Of a stretch of DNA of 46,028 nucleotides, positions 32,481 to 40,859 are shown in pieces. The position numbers and the translations under genes are program-made. The stretch is from Leptolinea sp. UBA5366 (GTDB lineage Bacteria; Chloroflexota; Anaerolineae; Anaerolineales; Anaerolineaceae): positions 46,893 to 92,920 of the forward strand of contig DHPK01000012.1 in the NCBI GenBank assembly GCA_002407845.1, given 5' to 3'. The notes under the pieces were generated by a model that searched no databases, was not told the origin of the DNA, and saw only the letters and a list, made by a program, of their open reading frames with translations. Positions within the stretch are counted from its first letter, which is position 1. Every line of letters begins with the position of its first letter.

Positions 32481-33476
32481 TTATTTAAAGATCAGCGATT
32501 TAGAAACATAGTAGTTGAAGAAAAACATCACTCCTTCAATGAGCAATTTAACAAGAATCGGCTCGATTCCTAAAGTTGTTTCGCCAAAGGTGATCACAGC
32601 CCAGACAATTGAACCCGAAAAGATCACCAGCCCAATGTACTTCAGGAAAGCAGTCAGGCTGCGTTCGTTTGTCTTGAAAACGATGGTTTTCAATAATAAA
32701 AAATTGACCAGCAGCGAGACAACGCGTCCCCCGATCAATGATGTCAGATTGCTTTGCCCAAGCCGGTCAAGCAGATAGAAAACGCCGTTATCCACCAGAA
32801 AGGAGAGAATCGAGCTGGCAGAATAACGCAGAAACATATTTAACGTGTAAATGAAAAGGTGGAAGCTGCTCAGCGCATTAGATTCCCAGATTTTTCCGGC
32901 AGCGGCCTCCCTGCGAATCAGATGGATCGGAACATGGCTGCGCCGGCATTTCGACAGCCAGCTGAACAGGAAGAAATTCTGTTGAGACCTGCCTTCGTTC
33001 AGACAAGCCAGCGCGGGCGGCGGGATCACCCAGATAGAAATGTCAGGTCCTTGAATTTTTGTGCGGATTTTTGAGATGCCTCGATCCAGAACGGACATGC
33101 GGGCAGCCGTAACGGTGTCAATTTTCTCAAAAAACCAAATCGCGTCCTTTTCATGCGCATGAGCCGCAAGAATTTCTTCGACCTCTGCCAGTGTGAATTC
33201 GGGATCATCGCGAACGACGATCACCGGGCAGCTGCCCCCATTCTCTGCGCTTTTGATCTGCCGCAGAACTGCCCCAAGCTGCAGCTGGAACCTGCCGCGC
33301 TCAAAATTGATCAGCGGGATTCCAGACGGCAGCGGCTGATTTAGCTCATAGCCTGTGCGTTGGAAAAACGCCCGGCACACGCCACCGTGATGCTCCAGCG
33401 CGGCAAAGACAGCTCTGAAGTCATAATTTGGATTGCGATGCACGTAGATAAAATCAAAATTCTCTGTCATTTTCAC
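32481..33476 (-). CDS. GtrA-like membrane protein fused to a degenerate GT2-like domain
   Basis: The C-terminal part (about residues 215-331) is a four-helix GtrA domain (FLRYSASSILSFLVDNGVFYLLDRLG, GRVVSLLVNFLLLKTIVFK, KYIGLVIFSGSIVWAVITFG, PILVKLLIEGVMFFFNYYVSKSLIFK), as in proteins that flip or position polyprenyl-linked sugars. The N-terminal 200 residues resemble a GT2 domain in the known GT2-GtrA fusion layout: INFERGRFQLQLGAVLRQ where GT2 has ENxGKGxAL, and VIVVRDDPEFTLAEVEEIL where GT2 has DADGQHxxxD. The catalytic DxD-type residues are altered, so this half is probably not an active transferase. Confidence 0.75.
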   Translation of the reverse strand: MKMTENFDFIYVHRNPNYDFRAVFAALEHHGGVCRAFFQRTGYELNQPLPSGIPLINFERGRFQLQLGAVLRQIKSAENGGSCPVIVVRDDPEFTLAEVEEILAAHAHEKDAIWFFEKIDTVTAARMSVLDRGISKIRTKIQGPDISIWVIPPPALACLNEGRSQQNFFLFSWLSKCRRSHVPIHLIRREAAAGKIWESNALSSFHLFIYTLNMFLRYSASSILSFLVDNGVFYLLDRLGQSNLTSLIGGRVVSLLVNFLLLKTIVFKTNERSLTAFLKYIGLVIFSGSIVWAVITFGETTLGIEPILVKLLIEGVMFFFNYYVSKSLIFK

Positions 33477-33579
33477 ATCACTCGCCTTAGATTTTACTGG
33501 ATGACCGTCCGAAATGTCATATCTGATGAATGGAAGGTAAAATTATTCCAGAGAAACATAATAAAAGGTGGATAAACAC

Positions 33580-34866
33580 ATGAAAATCGCAATTGTCGGC
33601 GCAGGATTGACTGGGATGACCGCAGCCTGGAATTTAAGAAAACAGGGTCATAATGTGACGATATTTGAAAAGGAGAGCAATCCCGGCGGTCTCGCCAGCG
33701 GGTTCCGTGAACCGCAATGGCAAGATTCAGTCGAAAAGTTTTATCATCATATCTTTAAAAATGACAAGGATATTCTCGGACTGGTCAAGGAGCTTGAGCT
33801 GACAAACATGCTCAGCTTTTCCTCTCCAAAATCAGTCATGTACCATAAAGAGAAATTCTATCCATTTGACACAATTCCCGCCGCGCTGCTTTACCCCGGT
33901 TTGGGATTCGGGTTTAATAAAATTCGCTTCGGCTTGGTCGGGCTGTATCTGAAAATTGCCAGCCCCTGGAAAAAATTGGAACAGGTCACCGCCCATGACT
34001 GGATGATCAAATACGCCGGACGCTCGGTCTATGAATCGATGTGGGAACCGATGATGATCGGGAAATTCGGCGAAAACTACGCCGACAAAGTCAATATGGC
34101 TTGGCTTTGGGCACGGATTCATACACGCACCACCGCGCTCGGCACATTCCGCGGCGGGTTTCAGGCATTTATTGACGTATTCGCGGAAAAGCTGCGCGTC
34201 GCCGGTGTCCAATTTGTCTTCAATCAGCCGGTGAAACAGATCAGCAAAATAGCGGATGGGTCGTTCACGGTCAGCGTCAACGATTCGGAAGAGAATTTTG
34301 ACCGGGTCATTGTGACCACCTCTCCAGCTTCTTTCTTGTCTATGGTGCCGGAGATCCCGGAAGACTACCGCACAAAGCTGCTGTCGCTGAAAAGCATGGG
34401 CGCGGTCGTCATGGTAATTTCCATCAAACATCCGCTCTCGCCGGATGGGTACTACTGGTACAACCTGCCGAAAAGTGAAGGGTACCCCTGTCTGGCGCTG
34501 GTTGAGCACACCAATTTTGTCCCGAAAGAACGATTCAACGGGGAAACGATCCTGTATGCAGGCGATTATCTCGAAGATACACACGAAAATTTCAAGCTCT
34601 CAAAAGAGGAATTACTCAAACGGATCATCCCCGGACTTAAGAAGATCAATCCGAATTTTAACGAAAGCTGGATCAATAATTTCTGGAAGTTTTCCGAGCG
34701 TTATGCCCAGCCAATCCCATTTGTCAACCATTCCCAGAATGTCCCTTCGATAAAAACACCGATAGATGGCATGATCCTTGCAACAATGAGTCATATCTAT
34801 CCGTGGGATCGCGGAACAAATTATGCCGTTGCACTGGGAAATGAAGTGTCAAGGTTATTTTTGTAA
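33580..34866 (+). CDS. FAD-dependent amine-oxidase-fold oxidoreductase (protoporphyrinogen oxidase / UDP-galactopyranose mutase-like)
   Basis: This 428-residue flavoprotein starts MKIAIVGAGLTGMTAAWNLRKQGHNVTIFEKESNPGGLASGF, the amine-oxidase-type FAD motif, with a GGFQAFIDVFAEKLR segment and the FAD-binding VIVTTSP strand. C-terminal DGMILATMSHIYPWDRGTNYAVALGNEVSRLF corresponds to the second FAD motif. ATG 33580 has AAAAGGTGG eight bases upstream; the GTG at 33568 is less likely. Relatives occur in polysaccharide loci. It is divergent from the GtrA gene, with about 100 bases between the starts, and may take part in the same glycan pathway. Substrate unknown. Confidence 0.8.
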   Translation: MKIAIVGAGLTGMTAAWNLRKQGHNVTIFEKESNPGGLASGFREPQWQDSVEKFYHHIFKNDKDILGLVKELELTNMLSFSSPKSVMYHKEKFYPFDTIPAALLYPGLGFGFNKIRFGLVGLYLKIASPWKKLEQVTAHDWMIKYAGRSVYESMWEPMMIGKFGENYADKVNMAWLWARIHTRTTALGTFRGGFQAFIDVFAEKLRVAGVQFVFNQPVKQISKIADGSFTVSVNDSEENFDRVIVTTSPASFLSMVPEIPEDYRTKLLSLKSMGAVVMVISIKHPLSPDGYYWYNLPKSEGYPCLALVEHTNFVPKERFNGETILYAGDYLEDTHENFKLSKEELLKRIIPGLKKINPNFNESWINNFWKFSERYAQPIPFVNHSQNVPSIKTPIDGMILATMSHIYPWDRGTNYAVALGNEVSRLFL

Positions 34867-35322
34867 TTATTTTAGCAAATTCGAGTTTCAGTGAATTACT
34901 TTTTTAAAACTGAAAAAAATATTTTATTTTTCAAAATATTTTGAATGGATTTTCTAAAGTTATACGAAATTAAAGCGTTAATTATCTGACGCCGTTTTCT
35001 CACAAACACGCCAGAGTTTTTCTTCAGCGTTCTAAACAGAACGACCAAAACACGAATTTTACAAATTCATCAAAAGAATTTTTAGGTTCATCCAACCTTA
35101 AAAATTCTTATTTTTTTAAGTTGTTTTTTCGCAGTTTTAATGAACCCTTAATGTTAGAATAGGGTCAGTTCGATAAATCAAATAAAAAATCCAATCGAAC
35201 CTGTTTCATCCAATTGTTCTTTTGAACTTGGTAATAAAAATTAAAACACATTTCTTTCATGGATAATAGAGAGATGCTGTATTTTTACTGTCTCTTTCCA
35301 CGAAATTTACAAAGGCGCGAAA
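34867..35322. other. AT-rich intergenic region upstream of dnaA
   Basis: These 456 bases hold no gene that I can support. They are clearly more AT-rich than the flanks, with runs such as AAAAAAATATTTTATTTTTC and the palindrome TCAAAATATTTTGA, and a long interrupted hairpin (35076-35107) followed by a T run. The position beside dnaA and the AT richness are consistent with a replication origin, but I found no canonical TTATNCACA boxes, only weak matches. Confidence 0.4.
35076..35119 (+). terminator. Hairpin with following T-rich tract in the dnaA upstream gap
   Basis: GAATTTTTAGGTT and AACCTTAAAAATTC form a long stem with one bulged base and loop CATCC, followed by TTATTTTTTTAAG. It could terminate readthrough from the FAD gene or be part of an origin structure. 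Confidence 0.5.
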
Positions 35323-36723
35323 TTGACCGAAATTAACGAAATTTATTCTCCGGAAAAAGCATGGGAAGCTGCCATTGTCCAATTAAAAATGACCATGGAC
35401 AAGCAGACATTCACAGCTTTAATGGGGAAATCAGAATTGGTTCAACACGAGAATGAGACGTTCATCATCAGCGTTCCCAATACTTTCACCCGTGACTGGC
35501 TCGAAAAACGCTTGACTGAATCAATCGTCCGCATCTTATCAGGGATCATGGATCAGCCGCAAAATGTGCGCTTTGTATTGGCGTCCCAGTTCGATCAGGT
35601 GCAAAATGATGGACAGCCAGCCGTTGACGCAGCTCCCGCTGCAGAACCGGCAGCCAGCAGTCTCCCCCGGACCACCCCCCCCGCGCGTCGGATGCCGATC
35701 AACCCGCGGTACACCTTTGACAATTTTATCGTTGGCGGCTCAAATAACCTGGCGTTTGCAGCCTGCCGCGCGGTCGCTTCCAAACCCAACTCATCCTACA
35801 ATCCGCTGTTTATTTACAGCGGTGTCGGGCTTGGCAAGACGCACTTGATTCACGCTATCGGCAATGAGATCATCAGCCAGCAAAATAAATCTGTTTTATA
35901 CGTGACCTCAGAAGAATTCACGAATGATTACATCAACTCGATTCAGCGCAATGAAAACGCGGCTTTTCGCGATAAATATCGCAATACAGACGTTTTGCTG
36001 ATCGATGACATCCAATTTATTATCGGCAAAGAAAGCACCCAGGAAGCCTTTTTCCATACTTTCAACACGCTCTATCAGATGGACAAACAGATTGTGATCA
36101 CTTCAGACCGGCCACCCAAGGCGATGGCGACGCTCGATGAGCGCATGTGTTCCCGCTTTGAATGGGGGCTGACCGTCGACATTCAGGCTCCTGATCTGGA
36201 AACCCGAATCGCAATCCTGGCAGCGAAAGCTGAAAAACTCGGCAAGACCGTTCCGGCTGAAGTGCTCGAATTGATCGCGCGTCAGATTCAATCTAACGTG
36301 CGTGAGCTGGAAGGTGCCCTCAATCGGATTTTGGCTGTCTCTGATCTCTGCGGAAAACCGCTGACCAAGGAACTGGTCATGATGTCGCTCGGTGACATGC
36401 TGCCCGCACAGACAGAAACGCCGCTTGAGCAAGTGCTCAAGGCTGTTTCCAGCGGATTCAATGTCCCGGTTGACAAGATTCTCGCCCGGGATCGCAGCCG
36501 TGACGTGGCAACTGCCCGGCAAGTTGTGATGTATTTGCTGCGCAATGAAGAAAACATGTCATTCCCACAAATCGGTGAGGCACTGGGCGGGCGTGACCAC
36601 ACCACAGTCATGCATGCCTGTGAGAAGGTTTCAACCTTGCTGGAGCGGGATGCGCGCTTCCGCGCCACCTTTACTAAGGTACACGATGAGCTTTACGGGG
36701 TCGGACAGCCGATTGCCGGCTGA
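35323..36723 (+). CDS. dnaA: Chromosomal replication initiator protein DnaA
   Basis: DnaA binds origin boxes and loads the replicative helicase. The 466-residue protein has domain I (AWEAAIVQLKMTMDKQTFTALMG), a Pro/Ala-rich linker domain II (about 90-125), the AAA+ domain III with YTFDNFIVGGSNNLAFAA, Walker A SGVGLGKTH, Walker B DVLLIDDIQF and the sensor loop, and domain IV ending GGRDHTTVMHACEKV, the box-binding signature. The TTG start at 35323 has AAAGGCG upstream. No dnaN follows, so the usual dnaA-dnaN order is broken here. A strong terminator follows the stop. Confidence 0.98.
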   Translation: MTEINEIYSPEKAWEAAIVQLKMTMDKQTFTALMGKSELVQHENETFIISVPNTFTRDWLEKRLTESIVRILSGIMDQPQNVRFVLASQFDQVQNDGQPAVDAAPAAEPAASSLPRTTPPARRMPINPRYTFDNFIVGGSNNLAFAACRAVASKPNSSYNPLFIYSGVGLGKTHLIHAIGNEIISQQNKSVLYVTSEEFTNDYINSIQRNENAAFRDKYRNTDVLLIDDIQFIIGKESTQEAFFHTFNTLYQMDKQIVITSDRPPKAMATLDERMCSRFEWGLTVDIQAPDLETRIAILAAKAEKLGKTVPAEVLELIARQIQSNVRELEGALNRILAVSDLCGKPLTKELVMMSLGDMLPAQTETPLEQVLKAVSSGFNVPVDKILARDRSRDVATARQVVMYLLRNEENMSFPQIGEALGGRDHTTVMHACEKVSTLLERDARFRATFTKVHDELYGVGQPIAG

Positions 36724-36764
36724 CCTAAACCGAAAACACCACGGGATCGCAATGGTTCCCGGAG

Positions 36765-36802
36765 AAAGACGATCCGACGATACAATGCGGATCGTCTTTT
36801 TT
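36765..36802 (+). terminator. Intrinsic terminator of dnaA
   Basis: AAAGACGATCCG and CGGATCGTCTTT form a 12-bp stem around an 11-base loop, followed by TTTATCC. It lies 41 bases past the dnaA stop. Confidence 0.9.
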
Positions 36803-37225
36803 ATCCTATCAAATCAGGCACAAACAAAGCGATTCCATTCTGAAAGATCCCTGCCCTTCTGACAGATTGCAGTAATCATCAGATTTTAATTATTTGAGTC
36901 TTGATTTCACTACTTGAATCATTCAACGGTTTCGTCGTGATGCTGTACAATCGAGTTTTCAGCAGGGACTTTAACCCTCAATTGGCAATGATTTGGCAAG
37001 ATTATCATTCAGCTGGCTTGAATAGATCCTCACGCCACCTGGATTTGCTTCCTTATTTTTCTTTTTTTTACTGGAACTTTATCCGCCGATCAATCGTAAT
37101 CTGATTAGAATTCAGATAGAATTTGAATCAAAGCAAAGAATTTTTGGAAAAAGAACAAAACTTGCACCTAATACACTATTCGTTCCATTTGCTGGAGCGG
37201 AAATAATTATGTAAAGGAGGTCTTC
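36803..37225. other. Intergenic region with no supported gene
   Basis: About 420 bases between the dnaA terminator and the first NBR1-type gene. I see no convincing gene; a 67-codon open frame from a TTG at 36901 has no ribosome binding site or family resemblance. Near its end is a weak sigma-54-like element (see separate entry) and the ribosome binding site of the next gene. Confidence 0.6.
37149..37165 (+). promoter_or_regulatory. Weak sigma-54-like element
   Basis: AAAGAACAAAACTTGCA keeps the -12 TTGCA and part of the -24 (GxAC) in the right register, but lacks the GG doublet. It shares GAACAAAACTTGC with 5746-5758, and TTGCACCT with the better element at 38010. The start codon lies about 60 bases downstream. 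Confidence 0.25.
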
Positions 37226-37909
37226 GTGTCTAAGCGTGCATCTATCATAATGTTTTCGGTTATGGTGATTTTGCTAGCAGCTTTCAGTGTCGTACCCGCC
37301 AAAGCAGCAGGGAGCAACCCATGGAACTACAACTGTTGGAACAGCGGCGACTGGACGCAGTGTAACTGCAACTGGTATTCCTGCCCAACGTATTACGTTC
37401 CGCCGCAGCCGGCGCTTTGCGCATCGTTCGTCAGTGATGTCACCGTCCAGGACGGTTCTTATATGACTCCGGGCAGTACGTTCACCAAAACCTGGCGAAT
37501 TAAGAACAACGGCACCACTACCTGGAACACTGGCTATAAACTGTTTTTCTCAAGCGGAAGCCAGATGTCGGGTCCCTCGTGGGTTGCACTGCCGCATATC
37601 GTCGCTCCGGGACAAACGGTTGATCTTTCCGTCAACCTGACAGCTCCCAGCGGAAGCGGAACTTACCGCAGCAATTGGAAACTCCAATCAGATTCTGGCG
37701 CCACTTTCGGTGTCGGATCAAATTGTCAGGTTCCGATTTGGGCAGAAATCACGACCAAGCAGCCTGTTTACAATAACTGCTGCTATAGCAACTGCAATTA
37801 TTATCCGTATAACTATAACTACTGTGGAACTACCTGGTCAGCGCCATCCTGGCAAAACTGGAGTACAACACAGGCTCCGGCTTATCCGACCTGGCCGGGC
37901 TGGAAATAA
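37226..37909 (+). CDS. Secreted protein with one NBR1-type (FW) Ig-like domain
   Basis: A signal peptide (MSKRASIIMFSVMVILLAAFSVVPAKA) leads to a Trp/Cys/Asn-rich segment, then an NBR1-type Ig-like (FW) domain of about residues 65-174: FVSDVTVQDGSYMTPGSTFTKTWRIKNNGTTTWNTGYKLFF...VAPGQTVDLSVNLTAPSGSGTYRSNWKLQS...PIWAEI, with the diagnostic KTWRIKNNGxxxW pattern. The tail is extremely Asn/Tyr/Cys-rich (YNNCCYSNCNYYPYNYNYCG). In eukaryotes this domain binds cargo in NBR1; in bacteria it is mostly on secreted proteins of unknown function. GTG 37226 has AAAGGAGG five bases upstream. Confidence 0.85.
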   Translation: MSKRASIIMFSVMVILLAAFSVVPAKAAGSNPWNYNCWNSGDWTQCNCNWYSCPTYYVPPQPALCASFVSDVTVQDGSYMTPGSTFTKTWRIKNNGTTTWNTGYKLFFSSGSQMSGPSWVALPHIVAPGQTVDLSVNLTAPSGSGTYRSNWKLQSDSGATFGVGSNCQVPIWAEITTKQPVYNNCCYSNCNYYPYNYNYCGTTWSAPSWQNWSTTQAPAYPTWPGWK

Positions 37910-37939
37910 ATTTCAGTCAAGCAATCAGTCAAACCAATC

Positions 37940-37970
37940 GCAGAGGCACTTCCTTACAAAGTGCCTCTGC
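37940..37970 (+). terminator. Strong hairpin after the first NBR1-type gene
   Basis: GCAGAGGCACTT (37940-37951) and AAGTGCCTCTGC (37959-37970) form a perfect 12-bp stem. The following T tract is broken (ATCCTTAAATTTTC), so it may be a terminator, an attenuator or an mRNA-stabilising hairpin. Confidence 0.65.
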
Positions 37971-38009
37971 ATCCTTAAATTTTCTATTTTCGATCCTCCA
38001 ACGTTAAAG

Positions 38010-38026
38010 TTAGCACGATTCTTGCA
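38010..38026 (+). promoter_or_regulatory. Sigma-54-like -24/-12 promoter element
   Basis: TTAGCACGATTCTTGCA differs from the sigma-54 consensus TTGGCACG-N4-TTGCA at one base (A for the first G of the GG doublet). It lies about 100 bases before the GTG at 38128, leaving a 90-base leader with AGGAGGAGG. Confidence 0.4.
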
Positions 38027-38127
38027 CCTTAGGAGTTAACATAAAAATCTCTTTCCAGAGACAGGCGTTTTTGGAAATGAATCTCCAGCATGCAATTGGT
38101 AGATGTGAGAATCAGGAGGAGGAAATC

Positions 38128-39831
38128 GTGTATAAGAAGCAAATCATTATGATCGCAGTGATGGCAGTTCTGACAGTACTGCTTGGGGTCGCAGCAGTCC
38201 AGGCTGCTCCGAGCGCTCAGGGATATTATGGTTATCCAGTATTTGGAGACCTAGAATCAACCTGGGGCTATTATGGCTATGGCTACTCTTCCGGATCTTG
38301 CTCAGCCTGCACGTATGCCTGTGACCGGGCAGAGTTCATCAAGGATGTTACGATTCCTGACGGAGCTTACATCGCACCAGGCGCATCTTTCGTCAAAACC
38401 TGGCGGATTCGCAATATCGGCACCACAACTTGGACAACCGCTTATCGGCTGGTCTTCACCAGCGGCAATTCGATGAGCGCATACAATTCGGTTGCGCTGC
38501 CTTATTCCGTTTCTCCGGGCAAATGGGTTGATATTTCAATCTCGATGCGCGCGCCGAATGCCGGCGGCACCTTCCAGGGTAACTGGATGCTGCAGGGTCC
38601 CGGCGGGAACCTCTTTGGTGTCGGCTGCAATGGACAGGTTCCTGTCTGGGCAAAGATTAATACTGCCCGCAACATCTGCTCCTGCATTCCGGCTTACAAC
38701 TGCAATTGCGGAACGCCAGTCTACGGCGGTTCCAACTGGCCAGTACAGAGCTATCAAAAGTATCCCTCCCCCTATCCAACGCCAGTAGCGCGCAATCCGT
38801 TCTGCAACAATAAAATCCGCTCAATCACCGATATCACCTTCAAGGACGGCACGGAAATCGAGCCGAATACTGAATTCCGAAAAACTTGGAAGATGAAGAA
38901 CGGCGGCACCTGCGTCTGGAACGAAGGCTATTCCCTAATCTTCAGCGGCGGTGATGGCATTGGTGTCAGCGGTGCAGTCAAGATGCCTAAAAATGTTTAT
39001 CCGGGACAATACGTTGAATTGAGCATCGATCTCAAATCACCGACGATCCCGGGGAAATATCGCGGCTACTTCCTGCTTCAGGACAATCTGGGTTACTCAT
39101 TTGGCTATGGATCATACGCGAATTCACCATTCTGGGCTGAAATCCAGGTGATTGACTCCGCAGTTCCGGCATCCGAACCAGTTGCTGTTCTGCAAGAAGT
39201 TGTTTCGTCACAAGAAGTTATTTCAGCACCAGTGGCTGTACCAGCCCCGGCAGTTGCCTCAGCACCGGCTGCACCTTCGGCTCCTGCAGTCAATGCCAGC
39301 GCCGTCCTGATTCCGTCCAGCAATTCGACAGTTGTTCCTGCGGTAACCTCAACCCAGGCTGCCGCTCCGACCATAACGGTGACCCCTTCTGTCAATATCT
39401 TAAATGTTACACATATCGAAAATGATGAAGCGCTGTATTCAGACGATCCTTCCGCTGATGCCGCTTACACCGATGTGCTCGAACCGGGAGAAGGCGTCGT
39501 CAAATCGATCAAATACAACGAATGCGGTGAACAGCATATTGAGATCACCTTTGCTGAACCGAACATTTACAACATCAAGTGGTTTGTCGCCAACAGCGGA
39601 ACTTCCGTCTGGAACCCCGACACTTACCGCGTCATTAACTCAGGATTGAGCGACAATCTTGTCATGATCGGCTCGGACATTACAGTTCCGATTACCAATC
39701 CGGGTGAAGAAGCGATGGTTTCAATGGCAGTCAAAGCAGTTGATATCGCATCTACAGCTGACTTATGGTTGAAATATCACCTGACCGACGGGAAAGAATC
39801 TTTCTGCGAAGTTTATTTCCCGCTCAACTAA
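38128..39831 (+). CDS. Secreted protein with two NBR1-type Ig-like domains and a diverged third
   Basis: The signal peptide (MYKKQIIMIAVMAVLTVLLGVAAVQA) is followed by a Tyr/Gly/Cys-rich stretch, domain 1 (about 66-180; FVKTWRIRNIGTTTW), domain 2 (226-341; FRKTWKMKNGGTCVW), an Ala/Pro/Val-rich linker (about 342-450), and a C-terminal module (458-567; YNIKWFVANSGTSVWNPDTYRVI) that keeps the IKW...NSGTSVW core but little else of the fold. GTG 38128 is chosen because AGGAGGAGG precedes it and the signal peptide begins there; the upstream ATG at 38071 would add 19 residues before the signal. No membrane anchor or LPxTG was found. Confidence 0.85.
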   Translation: MYKKQIIMIAVMAVLTVLLGVAAVQAAPSAQGYYGYPVFGDLESTWGYYGYGYSSGSCSACTYACDRAEFIKDVTIPDGAYIAPGASFVKTWRIRNIGTTTWTTAYRLVFTSGNSMSAYNSVALPYSVSPGKWVDISISMRAPNAGGTFQGNWMLQGPGGNLFGVGCNGQVPVWAKINTARNICSCIPAYNCNCGTPVYGGSNWPVQSYQKYPSPYPTPVARNPFCNNKIRSITDITFKDGTEIEPNTEFRKTWKMKNGGTCVWNEGYSLIFSGGDGIGVSGAVKMPKNVYPGQYVELSIDLKSPTIPGKYRGYFLLQDNLGYSFGYGSYANSPFWAEIQVIDSAVPASEPVAVLQEVVSSQEVISAPVAVPAPAVASAPAAPSAPAVNASAVLIPSSNSTVVPAVTSTQAAAPTITVTPSVNILNVTHIENDEALYSDDPSADAAYTDVLEPGEGVVKSIKYNECGEQHIEITFAEPNIYNIKWFVANSGTSVWNPDTYRVINSGLSDNLVMIGSDITVPITNPGEEAMVSMAVKAVDIASTADLWLKYHLTDGKESFCEVYFPLN

Positions 39832-39852
39832 TCGCAGATTTTCAAGATCAGA

Positions 39853-39882
39853 AAATCCCCAAAGTTGATTTGGGGATTTTTT
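39853..39882 (+). terminator. Intrinsic terminator after the second NBR1-type gene
   Basis: AAATCCCCAAA and TTTGGGGATTT form an 11-bp stem with loop GTTGA, followed by TTT. It starts 22 bases past the stop. Confidence 0.9.
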
Positions 39883-39980
39883 ATCATTTTAGCTGTGACA
39901 AATACCTTATAATAAATAGGAGTTCCTGAGCAAGGCTAAAAAAGCACTGCAATTCGGAAATGGGACAATTGAGGGAAAGA

Positions 39981-40859
39981 ATGCTGGAACAAATTAGCGA
40001 ACACATCTGGATTAAGCCGCACGAAGAGGAGACTGACCGCCCGGCGCTCGGGTATGTCTATGGCGGGAAAACCAGTCTGATGGTTGATTCGGGAAATTCT
40101 CCCGAGCATATTTCTTACTTTTACGGCATGGTTCGCAGCATGGGAATGCCCGATCCCAGTTTCGTCGTGTTAACTCATTGGCATTGGGATCACATTTTTG
40201 GACTCTCAGGATCGCCTGCCAAGTCTATCGCGCACGTGCTGACCAATGAACGGCTGCAGATCATGCAGCGCTGGGACTGGTCGGACAGTTCGCTGAGCTC
40301 CCGCGTGGCTGCCGGAATTGAGACCCCGTTTTCAGCTGAAATGATTCGCAAAGAAATGCCTGCCAGGCATTCGTTCAAGGTCAAACCGGCGGACATTTCC
40401 TTCGAAGTCCAGTGTATCGTCCGGATTGATGACATTGAATGCCAGCTCGTTCATGTCGGCGGACCGCACAGCGACGACGCGATTGTCGTATTTGTGCCGC
40501 AGGAAAAAGTGCTCTTCCTTGGGGACTGCGAAAATGTCGATCAATATAATAACAGCTGCATGCGGCTGGCTGATCTGAGCGCGCTGATTTTGAAACTGGA
40601 TCAATTTGACGCGGATATCGTCGTCCCCTCCCATCGGGCTCCGCTCTCGAAATCGGATTTTATGAAAGAGTTGATCGCGCTTGAGAAAATCGGGACGGCG
40701 GTCGGGAAAACAAGTGACAAGGCGCTGGTGCCAGCTTTGCTCAAAAAAGAGCTGAAACGGCAGCCGACGGAAGAAGAATTGACAGATGCTGAACCATTTG
40801 TAATTGCCAATCAGCTGTCGGGAAAAAGCCTGATTGATCATCATTTCCTGTTTAAATAA
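39981..40859 (+). CDS. Metallo-beta-lactamase fold hydrolase
   Basis: This 292-residue protein has the HxHxDH zinc motif in VVLTHWHWDHIFG, then GGPHSDDAIVVFVPQEKVLFLGDC (His and bridging Asp ligands) and VVPSHRAPLS (last His). The C-terminal segment is helical. ATG 39981 has GAGGGAAAG immediately upstream; an ATG at 39960 is also in frame but has no such site. MBL hydrolases of this kind act on thioesters, lactones or phosphodiesters; the substrate here is not indicated by neighbours. It precedes the DnaJ-like gene by about 125 bases with no strong terminator between. Confidence 0.88.
   Translation: MLEQISEHIWIKPHEEETDRPALGYVYGGKTSLMVDSGNSPEHISYFYGMVRSMGMPDPSFVVLTHWHWDHIFGLSGSPAKSIAHVLTNERLQIMQRWDWSDSSLSSRVAAGIETPFSAEMIRKEMPARHSFKVKPADISFEVQCIVRIDDIECQLVHVGGPHSDDAIVVFVPQEKVLFLGDCENVDQYNNSCMRLADLSALILKLDQFDADIVVPSHRAPLSKSDFMKELIALEKIGTAVGKTSDKALVPALLKKELKRQPTEEELTDAEPFVIANQLSGKSLIDHHFLFK

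Noticed and set aside
33832..34584. 250-codon minus-strand frame under the FAD oxidoreductase
   Set aside because: It is antisense to a flavoprotein with clear motifs and has an Arg/His/Phe-biased composition.
35216..35227. GTTCTTTTGAAC upstream of dnaA as a LexA box
   Set aside because: The half sites are in the wrong order (GTTC-N4-GAAC); the LexA box needs GAAC-N4-GTTC. It is just a small hairpin.
36901..37104. 67-codon frame from a TTG start after dnaA
   Set aside because: No ribosome binding site, no recognisable motif, and composition like non-coding AT-rich DNA.
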